64,000 nucleotides of DNA, taken from the NCBI RefSeq assembly GCF_011075055.1, contig NC_058149.1, positions 12,158,449-12,222,448 on the forward strand, read 5' to 3'. Numbering within the stretch: position 1 is the first letter of the stretch; each line of letters opens with the position of its first letter. Source of the DNA: Mangifera indica (taxonomy: Eukaryota; Streptophyta; Magnoliopsida; Sapindales; Anacardiaceae). Under the pieces are notes generated by a model, which made no database searches, was not told the origin of the DNA, and saw nothing but the letters and a program-made list of their open reading frames with translations. Made by a program: the position numbers and the translations under genes. Shown here piece after piece: positions 1 through 14,165 of this stretch.

Positions 1-2470
1 CATATGCGAGCTAATGCCTATCAAGTCAATTTAGATACTTATGATGTTTGATAGGCTATGTTTCATGCCCAAAGATGGATACACGATATATAAACTAGCA
101 CTATTTTAGATGATTTGGATCACTTTTCGCCTTTTCTCGAAATGTCTGTAAGAAATTTACTAAATCCATGTATATATTATGTAAATTTCCTTAAAACATT
201 TGTTTTTCTCAGCAAAATTAACACTAATGTGTTCAAGAAAGTTTTCCATTGTTTGACATCTTTTCTTGTGTATATCTTCTCAAGCTCAATCCAAGATAAA
301 ACTCTTTTATCTCATTTACAGTGTTATTTGAATAAAGTTTGTTTTGTATAAAAGATTGCTATAAACTCTCTATCGACTTAGGAGAGCGCCAGAGAGTGTT
401 CATTATATAATCCTTTCACAAACAACGGAGGGTTTATGGTTTCTTCAGCAAATGTTCTCAATCTATTAACTTCTAGCAAAACAACTTTATTGAGATCTTG
501 TTTGTCTATCTATTTTAATTCAACACATTGAGGTGATAGCTTAACAAATAAAAACACTTCTTTATCTGGTCAATCCGACACAACTAGATCCAACATCTGC
601 TCTAAAGTGCCCTTCTCAATGGTGGTTCGATTCCGATGGAGACTTGAAGGGTAGAAAATGATTGTTCTATACAAAAGTTTAGATTTTATTCTTTTAATTT
701 TTATATAACTTTTTTTTGTTAATGTAATAAGGAAAATGAAAAATTTTCCTATCAATTGAGAGACAAACAATGTACCATCAAACCATAAAATTCTATATAG
801 TTATACATTTTTTTATTTTTGGTTTAATTTTCTTTAAATATTATAAAAAGAATATATATCAACAATGTTCTGAACTGATTGAACGGACCGGGAACGAATC
901 GGATTGGGCCCTTGACCGAGTCAAGACCCAATCCAGTTTCAAAACATTGAACTTTCCTTAACAAAACGACAGAGCCGGCTCACCGGACAGCGATAGATTG
1001 TCCCCAGAGAATTCTGTGTAGGCGTTCACAAAGAATGCCTCCAAAAATCACCAACCCACGTGCTTGTCTTGTGCGGCTCCCCAATTCCAATTTGTTTTGG
1101 AATGGAATTTTGGAGAGTGACTTAAATTTCCATTCAAAACTTGTTTCAGAAAACCTGAATTTCCACAAATGACTTATTGTTAACGTGCAAAACCAGTCTC
1201 TTGTCTTGCGTCCACACATGAATTGGTGTCTTTTCTTACCTCTGAGAAAAGGAGATTTTTTTAAGTCATGTCTGTTGAGCTTACAATTTTTCATTTGAGG
1301 TTAAAATACAAGTCAACCATACCCTAAAGCTTGTAATTTTAAAATTTTTGCCTACCAGAATGCTCCATCCATCCGAAGATAAACTTACGCTAAACTTATT
1401 AACAAGCCTATCTCAAACATGACCTCTAAAATTAATAAAATTGGTAAAATATTAAAATTAAAAAAAAAATGTCTGGATTCGAGTCTCTACCACACTTATA
1501 AAATCTTAACTTATCTGTTATAATGGTTATATGTTTGATCATTCTATTATAAATTTATCTATTCAATTAATACCGGCAAATCTCAATTAAAAAAAAAAAA
1601 AGCCTAAGGGTCAAGTAGCAAGCAGGACTACTGCTTCTCAATTATTCTACACACTAAAGTCACATTACTTTACATCCATTTCAACTAAGAAAAATCCTAA
1701 AATTTTAACTTATGGATAATATCAAAGGAATAATGTTCAAAAGGCTTTCATAAAATAATAAATGATATTCATGAGATATTACTTGGTCAAAATAATGCAT
1801 TTTATTCTCACTACAAGTCTCTGATAGTGAGTCCTCATCCTTCACCCAGCCAACTAATCGTTCCTATCGTATATTGAAAACCGAAGTAATAAAATTATAT
1901 TTATAAATAATTTTATATATAATAATATATTATTATATAATTAAATATTATTTTATTTTAATTTAAAATTATTTAATTATATAATGATATATTATTATTT
2001 ATAAATAAAATTATATATATTATTTATACGTATAATAATATTCAAACCAAAAAGGGCCAAATTACTATTCCTCACCCAGATTTGAAAAGTCTGATTTTGC
2101 ACCGATAGCTACTATTGCGAGTAAATTTTGTTAAGTGGAAGGGTATGATTGTAATTTTGTTAAGTGGAAAGTCTAAATACTTAACTACAGTTAATTTTAT
2201 TAAAATTTTAAAAACAGAGAAAAGGAAACCGGTGTAGCCGGTAAAAAGGGTTTTAAAACATGCAAATGCAACCCCCACCTGTCCATTCTTATCCGTTTGT
2301 CCTTTTACTTTCTCCCTCTCAATCCCCTTCCCATTCCCTTCAAATACTAACCCAAATCAACTATTCGCCTCCATCGCCGATCTCTTGAAGCTTTCTCTAA
2401 TTTTTCTTAACACAAAAACCCTCGACTCTGGTTTCTCCTTCCCCTCTTTTCAACACACACGATAACAGAT
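1..2470. other. Intergenic, no gene recognised
   Basis: AT-rich DNA with only short chance open frames. The frame at 115-351 has no recognisable domain and no coding context. Positions about 1885-2045 hold a low-complexity, foldback-like AT block related to the AT-rich MITE remnants elsewhere in the window. The last 150 bp before the gene at 2471 are pyrimidine-rich, as is usual for a plant 5' UTR or core promoter. Confidence 0.5.
1885..2045. repeat. AT-rich MITE remnant
   Basis: This block of almost pure A/T has an inverted-repeat character. It shares the core 'TTTAAAATTATTTAATTAT' with blocks near 3175-3230, 24720-24860, 29320-29440 and 57055-57165. No clean target duplication was found, so the ends are approximate. 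Confidence 0.4.
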
Positions 2471-2833
2471 ATGGCGACCAATCTCCTTTCTTTCAGGCCT
2501 GCAGGAATCCAAGTCTGCGCATCATCGGCTCCCCGGAAACCCGATTCCAGCAAACCGAGGAGTCCTTCCTCCAACTGGTGGACTCCGCTCTTCGGCTGGT
2601 CCTCCGAACCTGACTACATTGACTCCAACTGTAAACCAAATCAGTCGGAGGCTGATCCTGAGATGAAGCCTACTAAAGCTTCTCGGTTCACGCCGGGTTG
2701 CTTCACTGAGGAGAAGGCAAAGCAGCTCCGGATGATGACGAAGGATACCTGCTTTCATGACGTCATGTATCACTCAGCCATCGCCTCTCGCCTCGCTTCG
2801 GATTTCAAGTTTCAATCGGAATCGGAAAGTTGA
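2471..2833 (+). CDS. Plant-specific small conserved protein
   Basis: This single-exon frame encodes 120 residues. I recognise the pattern of a plant-only family of unknown function but cannot name a member with certainty. The N-terminus is basic and Ser/Pro-rich (about residues 1-35). A Trp/aromatic block 'NWWTPLFGWSSEPDYI' follows at about 36-51. The C-terminus has an 'FTEEKAKQLRMMTK' segment and a 'DVMYHSAIASRLASDF' segment at about 98-113, which look like conserved helical motifs. There is no signal peptide, membrane span or catalytic motif. The start is supported by a pyrimidine-rich leader and an in-frame ATG in good context (gatATGGCG). A run of about 18 T follows the stop within 40 bp. 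Function is unknown. Confidence 0.8.
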   Translation: MATNLLSFRPAGIQVCASSAPRKPDSSKPRSPSSNWWTPLFGWSSEPDYIDSNCKPNQSEADPEMKPTKASRFTPGCFTEEKAKQLRMMTKDTCFHDVMYHSAIASRLASDFKFQSESES

Positions 2834-3510
2834 TATTAGACGACCCGAATCAGTAAAAATGTCTCTTTTTTTTTTTTTTTTTTTAAGTTTTATAATTTCA
2901 AAGGGTGTGTAAGTAGATGTTTTAGGGATTAACGGTGATGAATGCTGTTTAGTTGGTTACGATGAAGAAGTCGATATGATTAAGTGATGTAATTACGTTA
3001 ATTATTTTTTATTACTATAAATAAATAAACCTCGATATTTAAAGATGATTTGACTTTCATTGGATTAACAATTAATAATTAGTAGGGCATAGGTAACGAA
3101 AGAGACAAGATTTTCCAGTTGTCCTTGGCATATTCGGATTTTGATTAGACCTTGCTTCTTTCAGAGGTATTTTTAATTTTTAATTATTTAATTATATAAT
3201 AATATATTATTATTTATACATACAATTCTACTCTTTCAAACAAATTATGCAATCAAATTTATTTTAAAATATAAAAATAATAAATAATCAGTCACTCAAA
3301 AGAGAGTCATTACCTCAGAATTGTCCCTTGCACAGCAATTTTCTCTATGGTCAATACTGGAAGATCCATAAGCAGAGTTGTGAAAAGTACTGAGAATTAA
3401 AACTGGAAATGCAAACTAAAAAGTGAAAAGTGCGGGGAAATAGTGATGGTGGTCCTGGAGGGACAACCGATCTTGTTTTTTGTTGAATTTGTATCTTTCC
3501 CTAATTCCTT

Positions 3511-3750
3511 CCAATAATGTTATATTCACAAAAATTGTGCACAAACTAATATGACAGTGATGTAACGAATGTTATATATCAAAACTGTCATATCAGTTCT
3601 ATTAAAATGAAATATTTTATCTCTACAATTTGATTCTCGCAAAGAAAGTAAACTGATGTGATAGTTTTGACACATAACATTTATCACATTACTACCACAT
3701 CAGTTTGTGCATAAATTTTGTATACAGTTTCTGTACATGTAGCATTATTG
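3511..3750. mobile_element. hAT-type foldback MITE with 8-bp TSD
   Basis: The two ends are long imperfect inverted repeats (about 85 bp each). The left end begins CCAATAATGTTA, and the right end read in reverse complement begins CAATAATGCTA. The element is flanked by perfect 8-bp direct repeats AATTCCTT at 3503-3510 and 3751-3758. A length of 240 bp, no coding capacity and an 8-bp duplication fit a non-autonomous hAT element. The internal 'CAAAACTGTCATATCAGTT' arm is mirrored on the other side, so the transcript would fold into a hairpin. Confidence 0.8.
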
Positions 3751-4164
3751 AATTCCTTATTGCATAACAATTCCATCGTTAAGGAATCTCTCTCGGAAAA
3801 TGCAGATTGTCTCTATCCTTCCTAGTATACCATTCGCTCATCTTGAAAATATGCAAACTATCATTTAAGTATAACCAATAATCAGTTTACTCCTATACCG
3901 TCGATAGACAACAATGCCGACCAGATGAAAGAAGCATTGCCCTCTGTTTGCCTCAAGTTCTCCTGTTTCCCACACTAACAAAAATGAATTAAGCTCCCAA
4001 ACCGACTTCCCTTTTTTAATATTTGCCCAATATACAAGGATAAAAACTACACTCAGGCTGAGCCATTGCTATTATGTGAATTTAAATGACCTAAGAGTGG
4101 CAAGCCATCAACTGCACCTTTAGATCAGATAAATCTGCAGTACAATCTCACTCAGTCAATATTC

Positions 4165-4335
4165 CTGAAGTAAAATTATGTATACTTATAATGAGCACTA
4201 ATTTGTATACTATAGTATTATGTGTCACCATTTGATTTGATGTTACTTTATTAAAAATTCAAAATCTCTCAATCACATAGAGACACATCATCATTTAAAC
4301 AAATTAGTATTTATTATTAGTACACATAGTTTTGT
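4165..4335. repeat. Degenerate hAT-like MITE
   Basis: The block carries the same landmarks as other small hAT-like MITEs here: 'ATTATGTGTCACCA' near one side, 'CACATAGAGACACATCATC' in the middle and 'AGTACACATAGTT' at the right end. The ends are not clear and no target duplication was confirmed. Confidence 0.4.
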
Positions 4336-4631
4336 TGATATTCCTAGAATCACCAGCACAAAAATAATACAACACATCCATAATTCACAACCATAAACCA
4401 TATGAAAAACAGAGGATTCAATTTAAGGGAAAAAATAAAAAAGGTGATCATTTGTTACCTCAATGCATTTAAGATAATTGTCTTTCCTTATTCCAAAAAA
4501 AGAAAACAAAAAAAGCCCATCAATAATGCAGTTACAAGTATCAACTCTGTCTAAGCTGCAATATATCCGCCAATGAAAAAATGCAGTAGAATTGAAGTAA
4601 ACAACCACATTTCTGAGCTAACCAATCCACC

Positions 4632-6589
4632 TCACTTGCTCTCAATATCATAAAGATCCGTCCTGAAAATCTATTAAGGAAAAGCCAACATAATACTGAA
4701 ACAGAAAGAAAGAAAACAAGGTTGCCACCAGAAGGGAATTTTTATCACCACAACACCATATTAATTTTTCTTCTTTTAAATCTTCTACCAGCATCTTGCA
4801 TGAGCAAATCATGGTCCATCAAAAGGACTACAATCTAACCCATGATACCAGGCACAAGCTATGAATAACTTCCAGTTTAGAAATATTTTATGCATAAAGA
4901 TGTGCCAGAGGTGGCACACAAAATCAGCCAGTTGTTTACAAAGAAGGACCAGAAGAAACTTAAGAATTAAAGTAAATAATACAAGAGAAGTCAATATATA
5001 TGTGAAATCCAATATAGAGTGAGAAAAAATATAGCAGAGTTAAAAAACCAGGAAGCAAGCTCCTCTAACCCACAGCTTTTAGCTTCATAAATGAATTCCT
5101 TTCAGAGGCTTAAGTGCAGGAGGAAGACAAGACAGCGCTGAAATTTACTTTCACGTCCATGTTAATCAGGGACAAAGATGAAGAGATATTGATTAGAACC
5201 AAATTACTTATCTTTCATTGCATTAGTAAATATGCAGAAAAAGTAAGTGATATAATAGCATTGGTGCCAAAATGCATACTAATGGCTAATGAGAAAATTA
5301 AGATTTTCTTCCAAAGCAGATAACAGTCAGGATGCCATTGCCATTATTTTCATTAGCATAGTTTATGAGCATATCTCTCACACTTCTAATACTTTGAAAA
5401 CCATTTTGCACACAGAGTTACTAAAATTCTATTAAATGCTAAAGAACCTAAATGCCAACTTCAGAGTATAAATCCAAACAGAGAAGTAGATGCTATAGGT
5501 AAATTAAAAAAAAAAATCACTTAAAGAAACAAAGAAATAAGAGAAAAAGAAAAGGAGATACAAGTTTAAAGAAACCAATTCCCTAACTAGTCTTACTGTC
5601 TTCCTGTATCTGCTCTTAACATGAAATGATGTTACTAAAAATTAAATCTTCATTGATGTATCTGCCAATTGCTCATCGGTACATACTTACTAATTCACCA
5701 AAGCCACAAAAAATCTACTCTATTCAAAAAGCATATTCTGTGAAACAACAAACCATCATTTCTTAAATTCAAGCATAAATCCCCGTGTCCTACAAAAGAA
5801 GAACAAAAAGAAACAGCATAGACAGGATCTTTTTAACAACACTCCATGAGGGTTACATATTTCCACTATCCAATTTTACAATATGTTTACAAATCCAATC
5901 ACATGAAAGACAAAAAGGCAAATATTTCCATCTAAACAACCAACATACAATTTCATAGAGGCGAAAAAATAAAATAAAAACAAATATAGATGAATACCTT
6001 CTTAGTAATAGCAAACCATGCAACATTAAGTCATATAAAGTACCCAAAGGTCATATCACATGAAAGGAACACGAATCTCCCATTTCAATATACAATATGA
6101 GCACAATAAAAAATGCAATTGTTCTACAACAATTCGTGTATTAAATTCAATTGATAACACAAACTATAGAAGATAATAAAGGATACACCAGATAAAACCC
6201 ATGAGCAAATGCACCAACCAAAACACCAGTAAACAACCGGTCCCTTAGAACTGGATTCCTCCTCAATGCGATTCGAACTAAAACAATCATCAAATACCCA
6301 CACATAAATTAATTATTGACAATATAAAGAAAATCGCAAAATTTATCCCCTGCCAAAAAAAAAAAACCATAAATTAACCTTACTTAGAGGAAGAACAGGA
6401 GCATATATGAGAGGGACCAGGAACTTGAACGGAGCTTTATTGTTTTGTTTCCTAACAACAGCCTCCCTTCATAGATGTAAAAAACAATTGAAGAGAATTT
6501 GCACGACATATAATAGTAAATCTATACAAGAAAGAAAATGTTGTGTTTCGGAAGACTCACTGTTTTAAGGGATCGGATGACGAAGCCAT
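4632..6589 (-). CDS. Small plant membrane protein, four exons
   Basis: The model is built from splice signals: exons 6561-6589, 6384-6466, 6187-6277 and 4632-4662, joined in phases 2, 1 and 2. They give 77 residues ending '...GFYLVTDLYDIESK'. The protein starts MASSSDPLKQ and has a basic segment. Two hydrophobic stretches follow, 'FLVPLIYAPVLPLI' at about residues 25-38 and 'LFTGVLVGAFAHGFYLV' at about 53-69, separated by the basic turn 'RIALRRNPVLRDR'. I recall the 'VLRDRLFT...AHGFYLVTD' pattern as a conserved plant protein of unknown function, but I cannot name it. Intron 3 is about 1.5 kb, and the last exon is only 31 bp. Every junction is GT-AG and the frame closes exactly at a stop. Confidence 0.75.
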
Positions 6590-6803
6590 GGCGTGCTCTG
6601 AAGATGAGAATAGATCTATGAGAAATCGATCAGAAGAGACTGAATTTAAGGTTACAAATTCAATTTGGCTTCGTAGATTGTATTGCTGCGTGTTACCAAA
6701 TCCTGGTTATATATTTTTTCATTTTACAGTTATAGTGAATTTTTTATTCGATAAAGTATTTTTGAGTGAATAAATTAATATTATCATATGATTAAATAAT
6801 ATT

Positions 6804-7629
6804 AGTTAAAAGATTTATTTTCACCTAAGATTTAGTGTAAACTAAACTCATTTTTGTTAACTTTTAAAAATTCGAAAACTTACTCATCTGTTAAATTTTA
6901 TTATTATTGTCAAGATTAAAATTATCATTTAATAAAAATATTATAAATTCATCATATTTTCCTTTTAAACTTAAAAACTAATAATTTTTCTCTATCTAAA
7001 GTTTGAAAATTGACTATTTCCCCTTTAGAGTTTATATTTTTTCTCTTGTTGCTCCTCCGATGACTAGAGTTAGCTAACTTTAATTGTCTGTGCTCCTTGC
7101 TCTCCCGAACAATGACGAATTGTTGGGCAACCAGAGATGGGCCAACGTTCGTTGATGCACCAAATCAATTTGTGCGTCACACAAATTTGTTTAGCTGATT
7201 TGTGCGTCGATCGATGCACAAATCGACTAGACAAATACTTTATTTATTTATTTGATCAATTTATGTGTCAGTCGAATAGATCTATGTAACACACAAATGT
7301 GCACTAATGATTTGTCTATGTCCAATAGATGGGAGGGAGGAGGTTGGCTTACTCTTGTCATCGAAAAAGCGACATAGGAGAAAATCCAAACCATAGGGAA
7401 AAAATAGTTATTTTTCAAACTTTAGGTGAAGAAAATTTATTAGTTTTAAACCTAAGGGGCGGATAAGTCTTTTGGCCAATAATATTTTAAATAGTTGTTT
7501 TAAATAACAATTTTACCCTTGATAGTAACAGTAAAATTTAATAAAGGGATAAAATTTTAAATTTTTAAATATTAATAGGTATGATTTTGAGTTTGTACTA
7601 AACCTTAGATAGAAATAAGTCTTTTCACC
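6804..7629. mobile_element. Mutator-like MITE, long imperfect TIRs
   Basis: The left arm (AGTTAAAAGATTTATTTTCA...) pairs over about 200 bp with the reverse complement of the right arm (GGTGAAAAGACTTATTTCTA...). Direct repeats of 9 bp flank it, AATAATATT at 6795-6803 and AATAATCTT at 7630-7638, matching at 8 of 9 bases. A 9-bp duplication and long inverted repeats are the Mutator-like signature. The central 7020-7400 part is non-repetitive and non-coding. It belongs to the same family as 7799-8506, 15987-16598, 25175-26163 and 28576-29257. Confidence 0.75.
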
Positions 7630-7798
7630 AATAATCTTTAATTACATAATAATATATCTTCTACATATTTATTTTATATATTCAAAATATGTATATATAA
7701 CATTACTCATTTTATTTTATTTAATATTTAGGTATTAAGAACTGACCATACTTTAAAAACGAAAAAAAAAAAGATAAACTCCTAATTTATATTATAAA

Positions 7799-8506
7799 GG
7801 CCAAAGGATTTATTCCTACCCAAAGTTAACTCTTTGCCAAGTTTTCACATTTTATATTTCCACCCATCAACCATTAAGTTTACAATAAAACTATGTGTAC
7901 CCATTTTTTGTACACAATTTGTATACACAGATAAGGTGTTATCATGTGATTGGATATTTCTTTATCATATAATGACACATATTTTAAAATCACCTAATCA
8001 CATGATTACACATCACTCTGTACATGAATTGTGTACAAAAAATGGGTACACATAGCATTGCTCTTAAGTTTATTAGTTTTAAAATGTAACATTTTCTTTT
8101 TTAGGATTTTGATTTTTTTCATATACATTTTTTGGGGCAATGGTTAACTTTTTTGGCAATTTCTAGACAATGTCTCTTTTTGTTCGATATGATTCTCCTT
8201 CTAGCACTGTCAACGAAGGGTAATTCTTTAACGATTTCTTAGTCAATAGCACCAGAAAGACTCTTCATCAACAACGCTAAAAGGAAAGACATGTCAAAGA
8301 GGAAGAGACATTGCTTAGAGATCGTCGGAAAAAATACCTCTAAAAAATGGAAATCTTATGGGGAAAATGATATAAATTATAAACTATCAGATTTGATTAA
8401 TTTTAACATTTTATGGATGGATATATGAGTTTTGTAAAGATAAAATATGGAAACTTACAAAAAAAAAAAAGAAAGTAATCTTTAGTTGAGAGTAAGTCTC
8501 TTAGCT
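7799..8506. mobile_element. Mutator-like MITE hosting a second MITE
   Basis: Perfect 9-bp direct repeats TATTATAAA flank it at 7790-7798 and 8507-8515. The left end GGCCAAAGGATTTATTCC resembles the reverse complement of the right end AAGCTAAGAGACTTACTC, and further inward 'GTTTTCACATTTTATATTT' pairs with a copy on the right arm. There is no coding capacity. It carries the nested element at 7882-8063. Confidence 0.75.
7882..8063. mobile_element. hAT-type MITE nested in a Mutator-like MITE
   Basis: The terminal inverted repeats 7891-7926 and 8020-8055 match at 33 of 36 positions and begin CTATGTGTACCCATTTTTTG. Direct repeats TTAAGTTT at 7874-7881 and 8064-8071 are perfect. The 182-bp unit is non-coding, and its arms are much better conserved than those of its host element, so it is the younger insertion. 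Related degenerate units occur at 4165-4335, 23827-23967, 61650-61840 and 63170-63310. Confidence 0.8.
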
Positions 8507-9132
8507 TATTATAAATTTAATATTATCCCCCCACTTTTATGCATTTTATATACGCGACTTGTACGCTAGACATGACTCGTATATGGTAAAATTTTCATAA
8601 AAATGAAGGAATTTCATATTTGATTTATTTATTACTTAATTTTAACTATCTTAAGCTACAATTGCATTTATACAACTCGATGAATCCACAATCATTCAAT
8701 CTTGTTTCATGAGTAAACTTTAGAATTGAAATACCTATTTAAACAATAAAAAAATAAAAATGATCAATGACAAGATAAATGGTATGAGTGATGAGAATAA
8801 TATACGAGAGTTTTGAAATGGGTTATACTTAATCGAAAACAATTTTATTTATAGATGTATAACCCCGAGATTTTTTTTTTTTTAAGCCATTGAAAAATAG
8901 TTATTCTATTTTGTTATTTCTTTTTAAATATACTTAGATGGCATTTATCTTAAGTCATTATTTATATGATAAAAAATTGGGATGAGTTTAAAATTTGAAA
9001 AAAAAGCTTAAAGACAAAGCGGAGCGGAAAGAAGTGCGTAAATCTCAGGCAAACAAAGATCTGACGGTCAAACATGTTCCAGAACAAAGAGCAAACACTA
9101 CTAAGTAATTTAATCCAACGGTCACTAGAGTA

Positions 9133-9201
9133 GCGTCAGCTTCAAGCCACGCTGACGCCTCAATTCAAATCCCTCCTCTCTCTCTCTCTCTCCCTTATAA
9201 A
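9133..9201 (+). promoter_or_regulatory. Ran core promoter: TGACG palindrome, CT tract, TATA
   Basis: An 8-bp perfect inverted repeat, GCGTCAGC at 9133-9140 and GCTGACGC at 9151-9158, carries TGACG/CGTCA cores of the kind bound by plant TGA-type bZIP factors. A (TC)n tract follows at about 9171-9193, then the TATA-like TATAAA at 9196-9201. This is about 90 bp upstream of the Ran ATG. The element order is seen directly; factor binding is an inference. Confidence 0.55.
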
Positions 9202-9287
9202 CCGTGCTCATAGCCGTCTTCCCGGTCTATCTTTTCTCTGCTGACACCGCAACCTTCCTTCATCGCTCGCTCTCTCACCTTACACTA

Positions 9288-11423
<2,136 letters not shown>

Positions 11424-12006
11424 AGGGCAGTTGCTGGCACGGCACAACCATTCGATCTGTGTTTGAAGCCTGTTTACCTTGTATTTGTTTTAACATTATG
11501 TGCTAGGATTTGGTGATTGGAATGCAGTAGTTAGTTTTCCTCCATATATTGTTGTACACATACTATTGGATTCTATTCTGGTGTGTGGATTATGCTTTCT
11601 AAATACTTTCGATGCATAGTTCTGTAAGTTCGAAGTAGAATATCTTAATTTAGTAGTTGCACAAGTATGGGTAAAACTTGGTACAATTCCAGATCCATGG
11701 ATCCGTAGGATAAGTTGAGTGATTAAATGTGTAACGACTAACGACGGGCAAGGCAAACTTTATGCTTGTGTAGAGGCTTAGGTTTCGTCCAATGAACGTC
11801 ACTGCGTTTGCCAGTTTCACGTGGAAGCTCATTTCTCTGCCTGCAAGAAAGAATTTCTTTCGTGGAGTTGTCTAGGTCTCAGGGCAAAAAGTCAACAAAA
11901 TTGAATTACTTGTAAGAGCTTATAGGTACAAGGATAATATTTTATTACGTGATAAGGGTTTTTTTTAAATTATTAATTTAAAATCATTTAATTATATAAA
12001 ATATAA

Positions 12007-12017
<11 letters not shown>

Positions 12018-12067
<50 letters not shown>
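12018..12067. repeat. (TA)n microsatellite
   Basis: An almost pure TA dinucleotide run of about 50 bp with one internal break, likely to be length-polymorphic. Confidence 0.9.
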
Positions 12068-12072
<5 letters not shown>

Positions 12073-12388
12073 CAAAGGTACGGGTTACACTAATAATTTG
12101 CTATAACCGGGTCAAATATTTGAAGGGCCCATCATTCACGAAACTCATTCACTGGGCTGAGTTCAAGAAAAGGAAATGCAAGGATTCCTGATACTTTTCA
12201 CAATGCTGTTTTTTAGCTGACCAGGGTACCCTGTCCGATTTTGTGAAATAGGCAAACCCCACAGGATCTGAGATACTATGCAATGTTTTTATACCCAATA
12301 TGCAAAAATTGAAAAAGCTGATTCCCAAGTAGAGGAAGGAAGTAGGAAGAATATATATTATAAGTCTAAAAATGAGATGGGTCGCGGC

Positions 12389-12677
12389 TAAGGTTAGATT
12401 CGAATCGAGCCTGTTTGAACTCAGTTCAAATGAGCCCGAAACGAGTCAATCTTATACGAGCTCGAGCTCCTTGTCAAATTTTTTAATTAAAAATTTTGAT
12501 ACAAAACAATATCGTTTTGATCAATATATGTTAAAACAACATCGTTTTAATAACGAAAAATGAGTTGAGCTGAATTCGAACCAAATTTGAGCTTAACTTT
12601 GACGAGTTTGAGCTTGAACTCGAAATCAATTATATGTAAATAAAGTCAAACTTAAACTCAATTTGAATCTAACCGTA
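12389..12677. mobile_element. GAGC-type MITE, moderately decayed
   Basis: The terminal inverted repeats are GGTTAGATTCGAATCGAG on the left and, in reverse complement, GGTTAGATTCAAATTGAG on the right. Internal arms carry GAGCTCGAGC-type words. The centre holds paired AACATCGTTTT/AATATCGTTTT motifs, matching the AAACGACGTCATTTTG centre of the GC-rich copy at 25799-26119. The flanking duplication (GTCGCGGC against GTCGTGGG) is imperfect, so the exact ends are uncertain. Confidence 0.65.
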
Positions 12678-14133
12678 GTCGTGGGCATTTGGAATTGGTA
12701 TTCTCTCCCAAACTACAGCACTAGGTAAATGATTCAACATCTGTAGATCCTAAACTTTAGCAGGAGTCACGAGAAATGGACAATTCGATAGATGGTCTGA
12801 GAAGTCTCTGACATTTACCAAACTTTTAATCATGCTCAATGCTTACTCACCTCACACTTCTTTATTATTAATATCCAAAAAAATTGAAGCTTGTTTAAAC
12901 ATCATGTGAAATCCAGATGGCATAGGCAGCTGGGCTCTCACTGCTACATTCACAATCACACCCACCTGCCCATGTCTGAGGAACCCAATACGCGCTCCCG
13001 GTCGCCTTTGCTTGGCCAAGGAGTTGTCATTGTTTGTGTCGGCTGTAGGCATAGTGAAACATTTTGTCCAATAAGATTACACATATAAATAAATTATACA
13101 AATTTATTTATCTAAACAAAGGTGATAATTTGTAATTGATTGATATGATTATTTATTTTTTTTCTCACTTCAAAAACATTGAATCAAATATTACTATCTC
13201 AATTTATATAATTTATTTGTATATATAGTATTACTTTATTTTTGAATGGGTGAGTTTTGGATTGTATGAAGTATTGTTGCCCACTAAACATCCACATCAT
13301 TCCAACCAATTGGTGGGGTAAGTGAAAGCTGGTCTTAGCCATTGCCAGAATGTTTACACAAGGTGGGGTGCCGTGTCGAAGAAACTGTCCTAATTTTCAA
13401 GGGCTCATTGCCCCAACCTAAGGCCTCATTTATACTCCTTCCATGTTTATGAACTACAGGGTTCTCACTGTCGCTGGATGGTCGGATCCCAGTACTATTT
13501 CCTCTGCCTCCCTTCTTTAATTTCATTACTATTTACTCTTCACTCTTGTTTTTGCTTTGTTATGTGGGTGTATCGGCTGTCCTTTCAATATCATAACTCC
13601 ATGCATTGTCTCTCAGATTAATTACACAAATTCATACATCATATTCATACAATCAATCAATCAAATCATAATAAATTCTTATACATATAGGGATTCAAAC
13701 AAACTGATGTGTGATAGTTGATACATAATCAATTTCAAATTTGATCGATTATTGATATATTGAAACTAGTATTTCTTTCTCATATACTCTCAAAATAACG
13801 ATATTTTAATCGAGTGATTTATCATGCTAGCATTGGGAAAAGGGAGCTATTCTCATTATCCATCACAAGCTCAATAAACTTAATAGTCTACACTTATATC
13901 ATCATAACCCAAATTTTGTTTATGAAGTAATTCAACAAAATGAATTACAATATGCCTACAAAACATAATCTATCAGAGTGCATTTACCCAGGTTTCATTA
14001 AATCAAAACAATATCATTGTTTGCTTATATTTGGGAAATTTACTAATATTATCATGCATCAATCCATGTATGTCTTTCATCATATCTAATCTTAGTCTTA
14101 TATCAATCAAATGAAATGAAAACACTTAAATAT

Positions 14134-14165
14134 GGTATGTATGTATGTATGTATGTATGTATGTT
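14134..14165. repeat. (GTAT)n microsatellite
   Basis: About eight tandem copies of the tetranucleotide GTAT. Confidence 0.9.

Larger units (their letters stand above)
2834..4631. other. Intergenic, with one hAT MITE
   Basis: The 3' flank of the gene at 2471 and the presumed 3' UTR of the minus-strand gene ending at 4632. It contains a complete small hAT-type MITE at 3511-3750 and a related degenerate block at about 4165-4335. No further coding sequence was recognised. Confidence 0.5.
6590..9287. other. Intergenic MITE cluster and Ran promoter
   Basis: Two consecutive Mutator-like MITEs (6804-7629 and 7799-8506) fill most of this interval, the second carrying a nested hAT-type MITE. The last 250 bp hold the core promoter of the Ran gene. 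No host coding sequence was recognised. Confidence 0.6.

Noticed and set aside
12852..13526. Several short frames in slightly GC-rich patches
   Set aside because: No recognisable domain, no consistent splice model, and frames overlap on both strands.
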